From: DASUZB01 sp036377075
Lineage (GTDB): Bacteria; Actinomycetota; CALGFH01
Length of the DNA: 13,975 nucleotides
Assembly (NCBI GenBank): GCA_036377075.1
Contig: DASUZB010000132.1
Location: forward strand, 1-13,975
Direction: 5' to 3'
Positions 7,763-13,732 of this stretch are shown piece by piece. The translations under genes and the position numbers were made by a program. Below the pieces are notes generated by a model. The model searched no databases. It saw only the letters and a program-made list of their open reading frames with translations, and was not told the DNA's origin. Numbering within the stretch: the first letter of the stretch is position 1; each line of letters starts with the position of its first letter.

Positions 7763-7806
7763 CGTTTGAGGGACCGGCCGCGCGACCGTCAAGAGGGGGC
7801 AGCACC

Positions 7807-7836
7807 ATGCCCGATCGGGGGGGTGGCCGGCGATGA
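7807..7836 (+). CDS. Nine-codon leader ORF overlapping the DUF4388 gene start
   Basis: ATG at 7807 encodes MPDRGGGRR and stops with TGA at 7834-7836, so its end overlaps the DUF4388 start codon (7833-7835) as ATGA. It has the best ribosome-binding site of the region: AAGAGGGGG (7791-7799), seven bases before the ATG. The DUF4388 ATG itself has only a G-run with poor spacing. Ribosomes may load here and pass to the DUF4388 gene by termination-reinitiation. It may be regulatory rather than make a functional peptide. Confidence 0.35.
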   Translation: MPDRGGGRR

Positions 7837-8924
7837 GCTTCCAGGGCACCCTCGACCTGTTCAGCCTCGCCGACATCCTGCGCCTGCTCGCCGCGGGCGG
7901 GAAGGAGGGGCTGCTCGGTCTGCGCCGGGAGGGGGTCCGGGGCTCGAGTGGCGAAACGCAGCCTGCACCACCGCAGCGGGTCGCCGACACAGCCGCAGTC
8001 GCCCTGCCTGCGGGGCAGCCGGCGGTAGCCCCGGATGGATCAGAGCCCGCCTCCGGCGGGATCTGGCTCGGCGGCGGCGGCGTCGCCTGGGCGGCGACCC
8101 GGCCCGGCCCCGAGCCGTTCGCCCGCCGCCTGCAAGGGCTCGGCGCGGTCGACCCCGAGGCGCTGAGCGCGGCGCTGCACGAGGCCGGCGAGGGGGGCTC
8201 CCTCACCGCGACCCTGCTGCGGGCCGGCGCCGTGCCGGCCGACCGCCTGCAGCAGGTTGCCATGGAGCACGTCGCCGACGAGCTGTTCGACCTCGCCCGC
8301 TGGTCCAACGGCAGCTTCAGCTTCGCGCAGGGCGAGCGCCCGCCCGAGGCGCTCGATCCCGTGGCCGCGGTCGAGGACCTGCTCGCCGAGACCGAGCGCC
8401 GCCTGGCCGCCTGGCCGGAGATCGCCGGCAGGGTGCCGGGCCGCTCGGCGCTGCTGGCGATCCCGCCACGGCCCGCCGACGCCGACCCGGTGACCGTCGA
8501 CCCCGCCGAGTGGCGCCTGCTCGCCGCCGTCGGCGGCCGCCGCAGCGTCGCCTCCCTGCTGGCGGAGACCGGCCAGGGCGAGTTCCAGACCTGCCAGGCC
8601 CTGGCGGCGATGGTCGAGCGCGGCCTGCTCGCCGTCGCCGGCGAGGCCGAGCCCGAGGCGGCCCCGCCCGCCACCCCTCCTGAGGTCGCCGCCGCCGAGG
8701 CGGCCGCCGCGCCAGGGGGCCCCGGCGGCGACGCGGCCGGTCCCGCGCCGGCGCCGGGGCCTGGCCCCGAGGCCGAGGCCGAGGTCCAGCCCGAGGTAGA
8801 GGACCAACCTGAAGCGGAGGCCCGGCCCGAGGCCGAGGCCGCCGAGCCGGCATCGGCAGGCCACGCCGAGGACGCGGCCCAGGCGATGCTGGAGCGGTTG
8901 ATCAGCGGCGTGCGGGGGCTGTAG
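7833..8924 (+). CDS. DUF4388 (PatA-N-like) domain protein, first gene of the pilus operon
   Basis: 363 residues. MSFQGTLDLFSLADILRLLA, then GGKEGLLGLRR and GGIWLGGGGVAWAA form the DUF4388 fold, but the two halves are split by an unusual Pro/Ala/Gln-rich stretch at about residues 35-72. Residues ~95-265 are helical with winged-helix-like pieces (LLRAGAVPADRLQQVAMEHV; SVASLLAETGQGEFQTCQAL). A Glu/Pro/Ala-rich linker (~268-340) and a short amphipathic C-terminal helix (AQAMLERLISGVRGL) follow. DUF4388 proteins occur in response-regulator and gliding/pilus contexts (PatA type), but the biochemical role is unknown. Its position before pilB, under the same promoter, suggests a regulator or scaffold of the pilus motor. 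No enzyme motif is visible. Confidence 0.8.
   Translation: MSFQGTLDLFSLADILRLLAAGGKEGLLGLRREGVRGSSGETQPAPPQRVADTAAVALPAGQPAVAPDGSEPASGGIWLGGGGVAWAATRPGPEPFARRLQGLGAVDPEALSAALHEAGEGGSLTATLLRAGAVPADRLQQVAMEHVADELFDLARWSNGSFSFAQGERPPEALDPVAAVEDLLAETERRLAAWPEIAGRVPGRSALLAIPPRPADADPVTVDPAEWRLLAAVGGRRSVASLLAETGQGEFQTCQALAAMVERGLLAVAGEAEPEAAPPATPPEVAAAEAAAAPGGPGGDAAGPAPAPGPGPEAEAEVQPEVEDQPEAEARPEAEAAEPASAGHAEDAAQAMLERLISGVRGL
7936..8035 (+). repeat. ~100-bp inserted segment with 9-bp terminal inverted repeats inside the DUF4388 gene
   Basis: TCCGGGGCT (7936-7944) and AGCCCCGGA (8027-8035) are perfect reverse complements. They bracket a stretch whose translation is low-complexity and interrupts the DUF4388 domain between two predicted strands. 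A smaller internal hairpin pairs CTGCC (8004-8008) with GGCAG (8014-8018). The left end shares GGGGTCCGGGG, CTCGAG and GCGAA(A/G)CG with the palindrome in alaS (5295-5333), and the right end shares CGGTAGC. There is no room for a transposase. It looks like a non-autonomous palindromic repeat tolerated in frame. Confidence 0.45.
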
Positions 8925-8940
8925 CGGTGGCCGCGCGCGC

Positions 8941-8963
8941 CGCCCGCCGGTCCCCGGCGGGCG
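8941..8963 (+). other. Strong GC hairpin between the DUF4388 gene and pilB
   Basis: CGCCCGCCGG (8941-8950) and CCGGCGGGCG (8954-8963) form a perfect 10-bp stem with a three-base loop TCC, in the 68-base gap before pilB. No T-run follows, so it is not a standard intrinsic terminator. It could stabilise the downstream transcript, partly attenuate it, or help set the ratio of DUF4388 protein to motor proteins. Confidence 0.5.
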
Positions 8964-8992
8964 CCCCCACCTGAGCGGCGGCCGCGACAGCC

Positions 8993-10696
8993 ATGGCGAA
9001 CCAGACCAGGCAGCTGGGGCAGCTGCTGCTCGAGGAGGGGAAGGTCTCCCCGGCGCAGCTCGAGGCGGCCCTCGCCGAGCAGCGGCGGGTGGGCCACTCG
9101 CTCGGCCGCGTCCTGGTCGAGCTCGACATCCTCACCGAGCAGGAGCTGGTCGCGACGCTCGCCAAGCAGATCGGCATGCCCTTCGTCGACCTCTCCGACC
9201 ACACCATCGACCCGACCGCCGCGTCGCGGCTGCCGCAGGCGATGGCCAAGCGGCACTGCGCCCTGCCGATCGGCTACGACGGCGACCGCCTGGTGGTCGC
9301 CATGTCCGACCCGGGCAACGTCTTCGCGGTCGACGACCTCCGCGCCGTCACCGGCATGGAGCTGCGCCCCGTCGTGGCCACCAAGGCGGACGTGCTCGCC
9401 GCGATCGACCGGATGAACCGCTCGGAGGACGACGTCGGCGAGATCGTCGCCTCGGCCGCCGAGGAGGCGACCGTCGAGGACCTCGCGGCGGTCACCCGGA
9501 TCGTCGAGGAAGCGCCCATCGTCAAGCTGGTGAACCTGCTGATCCAGCAGGCGGTGCAGGACCGCGCGTCCGACATCCACGTCGAGCCGCAGGAGCGCGA
9601 GCTGCGCATCCGCTACCGCATCGACGGCGTGCTGCACGAGGTGATGCGGCCGCCGCGGACCATCCAGTCGGGGGTGGTCTCGCGCCTGAAGATCATGGCC
9701 GACCTCGACATCGCCGAGCGCCGCGTGCCCCAGGACGGCCGCGTCGCCCTCAGCGTCGGGGGCAAGGGCATCGACCTGCGCGTCGCCACCCTGCCCACCG
9801 TCTACGGCGAGAAGGTGGTCATGCGCATCCTGGACAAGTCCGCGGTGCTGCTGACCCTGCCCGAGCTGGGCTTCTCGCCCGAGAACTTCGAGCGCTTCCA
9901 GGCGGCCTCGCGCCGGCCCTACGGCATGCTGCTGGTCACCGGCCCGACCGGCTCGGGCAAGTCGACCACCCTGTACGCCACCCTGAACAGCCTCAACGAC
10001 GCCGGCCGGAACATCGTCACGATCGAAGATCCGGTCGAGTACCGCCTCGCCGGGATCAACCAGGTCCAGGTGAACACCAGGGCGGGGCTGACCTTCGCGG
10101 CCGCGCTGCGCTCGATCCTGCGCTGCGACCCCGACATCGTGCTGATCGGCGAGATCCGCGACGCCGAGACGGCCAGGATCGCGGTGGAGTCGGCCCTCAC
10201 CGGACACCTGGTGCTGGCCACCCTGCACACCAACGACGCGCCGTCGGCGGTCACCCGCCTCACCGAGATGGGGCTCGAGCCCTTCCTGGTCGCCTCGGCG
10301 GTCGACTGCGTGCTGGCCCAGCGGCTCGCCCGGCGCCTGTGCGACAAGTGCCGCGAGCCCTACCGGCCCACCGAGGAGGCGCTCGCCGAGGTCGGCTGGC
10401 CCACCCCTGGGGCTGGCTCGCCGCAGCCAGGCAGCCCGGACGCCGAGCCGCCCAAGCTGTTCCGGTCGGTCGGCTGCGCCGCCTGCGGCAAGACCGGCTA
10501 CCGCGGCCGCCTCGCCCTCCACGAGGTGATGACCGTGAGCGAGGAGATCGAGCGGCTCTGCGTCGAGCGCAGATCCTCCAACGAGATCGCCGCGGTCGCC
10601 GCCGCCCAGGGCATGACCAGCCTGCGCCGCGACGGGCTCGCCAAGGCCGCGCTCGGCGAGACCGCGGTCGAGGAGGTCATGCGCGTGGTCGTGTGA
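8993..10696 (+). CDS. pilB: Type IV pilus extension ATPase PilB (GspE family)
   Basis: Hexameric cytoplasmic ATPase powering pilin polymerisation, 567 residues. The N-terminus (about 1-145) is an MshEN/T2SSE-N domain with two half-motifs: QLGQLLLEEGKVSPAQLEAA and SLGRVLVELDILTEQELVAT. The core shows ASDIHVEPQERELRIRYRID, Walker A GPTGSGKS at 317-324, and a Walker B region RCDPDIVLIGEIRD with E387. The zinc-binding tetracysteine of the PilB/GspE class is C450/C453 and C495/C498, which separates it from PilT. Between the cysteine pairs is a Pro/Gly/Ser-rich insert (WPTPGAGSPQPGSPDAEPP). MshEN domains can bind cyclic di-GMP; here the usual Arg next to the first LG is Gln and the second half-motif has Asp in place of a Gly, so binding is uncertain. 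No good ribosome-binding site precedes the ATG. Confidence 0.95.
   Translation: MANQTRQLGQLLLEEGKVSPAQLEAALAEQRRVGHSLGRVLVELDILTEQELVATLAKQIGMPFVDLSDHTIDPTAASRLPQAMAKRHCALPIGYDGDRLVVAMSDPGNVFAVDDLRAVTGMELRPVVATKADVLAAIDRMNRSEDDVGEIVASAAEEATVEDLAAVTRIVEEAPIVKLVNLLIQQAVQDRASDIHVEPQERELRIRYRIDGVLHEVMRPPRTIQSGVVSRLKIMADLDIAERRVPQDGRVALSVGGKGIDLRVATLPTVYGEKVVMRILDKSAVLLTLPELGFSPENFERFQAASRRPYGMLLVTGPTGSGKSTTLYATLNSLNDAGRNIVTIEDPVEYRLAGINQVQVNTRAGLTFAAALRSILRCDPDIVLIGEIRDAETARIAVESALTGHLVLATLHTNDAPSAVTRLTEMGLEPFLVASAVDCVLAQRLARRLCDKCREPYRPTEEALAEVGWPTPGAGSPQPGSPDAEPPKLFRSVGCAACGKTGYRGRLALHEVMTVSEEIERLCVERRSSNEIAAVAAAQGMTSLRRDGLAKAALGETAVEEVMRVVV
10407..10440 (+). repeat. Palindromic segment encoding the PilB inter-cysteine loop insert
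   Basis: CTGGCT (10413-10418) pairs with AGCCAG (10425-10430) around the loop CGCCGC. Outside it, GGGG (10409-10412) faces CCC (10435-10437). The outer ends, TGGGGCT and AGCCCGGA, resemble but do not equal those of the DUF4388-gene insertion. It encodes the Pro/Gly/Ser-rich loop between the two CxxC pairs of PilB. Relationship to the other repeats is tentative. Confidence 0.2.
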
Positions 10697-10728
10697 GGTT
10701 CAAGCCGGGTGAGGGCCGCGCCGAGACC

Positions 10729-12306
10729 ATGCCCATGGAGCCCATTTCCGACGAGCGCCGGCTCACCGAGGCCGAGGCGGCCCAGGCCGGCGTGGAGTTC
10801 GCCGACCTATCCACCCTGCCGGCGGACCCGAGGGCCGCCCAGAACCTGCTCGCCACCGACGCCGCGCGCCTGCGCGCCCTACCCGTCGCCGTGCGCGACG
10901 GCGCCCTGCTGGTCGCGGTCGCCGGCCGCGAGGAACTGCCGCGGGTCGACGAGGTCGCTCGGCTGACCGGCCGCAGCGTGATCCCGGCGCTGGCCGTACC
11001 GAGCCTGCTCGACGGGGCGATCGACCGCTACCTGCGCACGACCGCCGGCGACCGCGTCCCGCCGCAGGGCAACGGCGCCGCCGACGGGGCCGCGCCGCCC
11101 CAGGGCGAGGCCCAGGCGATCCCGGCCGACGCGCTGCCACCGGCGCCGGGCGCCGGCCCGGCGCCCGGCGCCGTGCTGCTCGAGGCGCCGCCCGCCGCCA
11201 AGCAGAGCGGCCCCTTGCGGATGCGCGGCGACACCCCCGAGACGCGCGTGTCCGTCGCCGAGCTGCTGTCCAAGGTGCTCGAGATGGGCGCCTCCGACCT
11301 GCACCTCACCTCGGGCGCCCGTCCCGCGGTGCGGGTCCACGGCCGCCTCTCCCAGCTCGAGGACTACCCGGTGCTGGTGCCGAACGAGGTCCAGGCGATG
11401 GTCTACGCCATCCTCACCCAGCGGCAGCGCGAGCGCCTGGAGAGCGAGCTGGAGCTCGACACCGCCCACAACCTGCCCGGCCAGGCCCGCTTCCGCCTCA
11501 ACGTCTACTTCCAGCGCGACAGCGTCGGCGCCGCCTTCCGGCTGATCCCCTACGACATCAAGCAGCTCGACCAGCTCGGCATCCCGCCGCAGGTGGGCAA
11601 CTTCGCCCACCTGCCACGCGGCTTCGTGCTGGTCACCGGCCCGACCGGGTCGGGCAAGTCGACGACGCTCGCGGCCCTGGTCGACCAGGCGAACCGTGAG
11701 CGGAACGAGCACATCATGACGGTCGAGGACCCGATCGAGTTCCTCCACTCGCACAAGGGCTGCCTGGTCAACCAGCGGGAGGTGGGGGAGGACACCAAGT
11801 CCTTCGCCAACGCGCTCAAGCACGTCCTGCGCCAGGACCCCGACATCATCCTGGTGGGGGAGCTGCGCGACCTGGAGACCATCTCGATCGCCCTGACGGC
11901 GGCCGAGACGGGCCACCTGGTGTTCGCCACCCTCCACACCCAGGACGCGCCGCAGACGATCGACCGCATCATCGACGTCTTCCCCACCAACCAGCAGCAG
12001 CAGGTCCGCGTGCAGCTCGCCGGCAGCGTCCAGGGGGTCATGTGCCAGCAGCTGCTGCCGACCGCGGACGGCCAGGGCCGGGTGGTCGCCACCGAGGTGA
12101 TGGTCGCCACGCCCGCCATCCGCAACCTCATCCGCGAGGGCAAGACCCACCAGATCTACTCGGCGATGCAGGCCGGCGCCAAGCACGGCATGCAGACCAT
12201 GGACCAGTTCCTGGCCGAGCTGGTCCGCCGCCACCGCGTCACCTACGACCTCGCCCTGGAGCGCTGCCACCACGTCGAGGACTTCAACCGGCTCTGCGGC
12301 CGCTAG
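10729..12306 (+). CDS. pilT: PilT-type retraction ATPase with an extra N-terminal domain
   Basis: Twitching-motility ATPase that depolymerises the pilus. From ATG 10729 it has 525 residues against about 350 for ordinary PilT. The core starts near residue 175 (VAELLSKVLEMGASDLHLTS). Walker A GPTGSGKS is at 304-311 and the Walker B glutamate is E378 in DPDIILVGELRD. The PilT hallmark AIRNLIRE is at 463-470 and the PilB tetracysteine is absent. Residues ~10-105 (LTEAEAAQAGVEFADLSTLP to LLDGAIDRYLR) look like the second half of a T2SSE-N/MshEN domain, joined by a Pro/Ala/Gly-rich linker (~106-165). The start is uncertain: GTG 10693 overlaps the pilB stop (GTGA) in the same frame and would add 12 residues; ATG 10735 is also possible. 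The gene follows pilB closely and precedes pilC by 22 bases. Confidence 0.92.
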   Translation: MPMEPISDERRLTEAEAAQAGVEFADLSTLPADPRAAQNLLATDAARLRALPVAVRDGALLVAVAGREELPRVDEVARLTGRSVIPALAVPSLLDGAIDRYLRTTAGDRVPPQGNGAADGAAPPQGEAQAIPADALPPAPGAGPAPGAVLLEAPPAAKQSGPLRMRGDTPETRVSVAELLSKVLEMGASDLHLTSGARPAVRVHGRLSQLEDYPVLVPNEVQAMVYAILTQRQRERLESELELDTAHNLPGQARFRLNVYFQRDSVGAAFRLIPYDIKQLDQLGIPPQVGNFAHLPRGFVLVTGPTGSGKSTTLAALVDQANRERNEHIMTVEDPIEFLHSHKGCLVNQREVGEDTKSFANALKHVLRQDPDIILVGELRDLETISIALTAAETGHLVFATLHTQDAPQTIDRIIDVFPTNQQQQVRVQLAGSVQGVMCQQLLPTADGQGRVVATEVMVATPAIRNLIREGKTHQIYSAMQAGAKHGMQTMDQFLAELVRRHRVTYDLALERCHHVEDFNRLCGR

Positions 12307-12328
12307 GCGCGAGGGAGGAACGCGGGGC

Positions 12329-13549
12329 ATGGCCCAGACGATGTTCATCTACAAGGTCCGCGACAAGCAGGGACGCATGATCGGCGGCGCGCTCGAGGCC
12401 GACAGCCAGACGGCGGTCGCCGCGCGCCTGCGCCAGATGGGCTACGCGCCGATCTCCATCGAGGCGGCCAAGAGCGCCGGCCTGAAGATGGAGCTCAAGC
12501 TGCCCGGCGGCGGCCGCGTCAAGCCCAAGGACCTGGCGGTCTTCTCGCGGCAGTTCGCCACCATGATCAACTCCGGCCTGTCGCTGCTGCGCGCCCTCAC
12601 GATCCTGGCCGACCAGACGGCCAACAAGCGCCTCGCCCAGACGGTCGGCGAGATCCGCAGCGAGGTGGAGAAGGGGACCGCCCTGTCGGCCGCGCTGGGG
12701 CAGCACCCGAAGGTCTTCAACCGCCTGTTCGTCGCCATGATCCGCTCCGGCGAGGTCGGCGGCTTCCTCGACCAGGTGCTGCTGCGCGTCGCCGAGGCGC
12801 TGGAACGGGACGTGGCCCTGCGCGCCAAGATCAAGTCGGCGATGACCTACCCGGTGGTCGTGTTCGCCATGGTCCTGCTGATCGTGAGCGCGATGCTGGT
12901 GTTCATCGTGCCGATGTTCAAGAGCCTCTACGCCAGCCTCGGCGGCGTCCTGCCGCTGCCGACCAGGGTGCTGATCGGCGTCTCCAACGTGGTCAAGCAC
13001 GGCTTCCCGTTCGTGATCGTCGGCATCTTCCTGATCAGCTTCGGCTTCCGCCGCTGGATCGCCACCCCGTCGGGCCGCTACCGCATGGACGCCTTCAAGA
13101 TCAAGGCCCCCATCTTCGGCACGCTGTTCCACAAGACCGCCCTGTCGCGCTTCTCGCGCACCCTCGCCACCCTGCTCCGCTCCGGGGTGCCGATCCTGCA
13201 GGCGCTGGAGATCGTCTCGGAGACGGTCAACAACGGGGTCATGTCCAAGGCGGTCCGCGACGTGCAGGATTCGGTGCGCGAGGGCGAGAGCCTGGCCGGG
13301 CCGCTGGGCAAGCACGCCGTGTTCCCCGCCATGGTCGTCCAGATGCTGGCGGTGGGCGAGGAGACCGGCGCGCTGGACACCATGCTCAGCAAGGTCGCCG
13401 ACTTCTACGACCAGGAGGTCGAGGCGACCGTCGAGGCGCTCACCAGCCTGATCGAGCCGATCCTGATCGCCGTCATGGGCGGCGCGGTCGGCTCCATGGT
13501 GATCGCTCTGTATATGCCGATGTTCAACATCATCAACCTGATCAAATAG
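12329..13549 (+). CDS. pilC: Type IV pilus inner-membrane platform protein PilC (T2SS F family)
   Basis: Polytopic protein that couples the PilB/PilT motors to pilin assembly, 406 residues, normal length. An N-terminal segment (FIYKVRDKQGRMIGGALEAD) precedes two T2SS-F repeats. The first is FSRQFATMINSGLSLLRALT with AMIRSGEVGGFLDQVL; the second is FSRTLATLLRSGVPILQALE with MLAVGEETGALDTML. Membrane segments are visible near 173-197, 220-238 and 375-400. The protein ends YMPMFNIINLIK, a typical PilC ending. GGAGG (12314-12318) lies ten bases before the ATG. It is the last gene before the separate pilA promoter, and no terminator-like hairpin with a T-run follows it. Confidence 0.96.
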   Translation: MAQTMFIYKVRDKQGRMIGGALEADSQTAVAARLRQMGYAPISIEAAKSAGLKMELKLPGGGRVKPKDLAVFSRQFATMINSGLSLLRALTILADQTANKRLAQTVGEIRSEVEKGTALSAALGQHPKVFNRLFVAMIRSGEVGGFLDQVLLRVAEALERDVALRAKIKSAMTYPVVVFAMVLLIVSAMLVFIVPMFKSLYASLGGVLPLPTRVLIGVSNVVKHGFPFVIVGIFLISFGFRRWIATPSGRYRMDAFKIKAPIFGTLFHKTALSRFSRTLATLLRSGVPILQALEIVSETVNNGVMSKAVRDVQDSVREGESLAGPLGKHAVFPAMVVQMLAVGEETGALDTMLSKVADFYDQEVEATVEALTSLIEPILIAVMGGAVGSMVIALYMPMFNIINLIK

Positions 13550-13562
13550 CCGCGCCCCCTTC

Positions 13563-13590
13563 GCTCAAGTAGGGCCCGGCGACGGCCGAT
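13563..13590 (+). promoter_or_regulatory. FliA/SigD/WhiG-type promoter of pilA
   Basis: GCTCAAG (13563-13569), 15 bases, then GCCGA (13585-13589), continuing as GCCGATTG. TCAA to GCCGAT spacing is 16 bases, exactly as at 7735-7762. The -10 is close to the GCCGATAA of FliA/WhiG promoters. It lies 14 bases after the pilC stop and would start transcription near 13597, giving a leader of about 135 bases. A dedicated pilin promoter makes sense because pilin is needed in large excess over the motor proteins. Confidence 0.6.
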
Positions 13591-13621
13591 TGTCAGAACC
13601 AGCAGGCCCGAACCGACCTAA

Positions 13622-13711
13622 CGCAGGGCGGATCCCTGCGAGCGGGCGACACGCCGACAGCACGGTCACCCTGGCCGCCGCCCGGTAACGCCCTTCAGGC
13701 GGCCTGTCGCC
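13622..13711 (+). promoter_or_regulatory. Structured 5' leader of pilA
   Basis: Hairpin 1: CGCAGGG (13622-13628) pairs with CCCTGCG (13634-13640), loop CGGAT. Then GGCGACA (13645-13651) pairs with TGTCGCC (13705-13711) and encloses two arms. One is GGCCGCC (13673-13679) with GGCGGCC (13698-13704), seven perfect pairs with an 18-base loop containing GGTAAC. The other is a weak arm, GCCG (13653-13656) with CGGT (13663-13666). Together they form a possible three-way junction ending about ten bases before the pilA ribosome-binding site. I do not recognise a known riboswitch class. Stems this GC-rich can arise by chance in such a genome. Confidence 0.4.
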
Positions 13712-13732
13712 TACCCACCAAGGGGGGAGTAC

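Noticed and set aside
8941..8963. Intrinsic terminator after the DUF4388 gene
   Set aside because: The stem is strong but is followed by CCCCCAC rather than a T-run, and the genes on both sides are functionally linked.
2158..10522. Very long antisense open frames, including one of over 1600 codons opposite mltG-aroE-pilB
   Set aside because: They run opposite strongly recognisable genes, have Arg/Ala/Gly/Pro-rich compositionally biased translations, and are expected from third-position GC bias. No family is recognisable in them.
12493..12518. Another GCTCAAG followed by GCCGCG inside pilC
   Set aside because: The spacing is two bases shorter than at the two promoter sites, the -10 half lacks the A of GCCGA, and it lies inside conserved coding sequence.
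13591..13732. Cyclic-di-GMP-I riboswitch in the pilA leader
   Set aside because: The conserved GGGCAAACC, GACGCAAAGCC and GGUUACCG-like segments are not present in the right order. A structured leader of unknown type is as far as the sequence goes.
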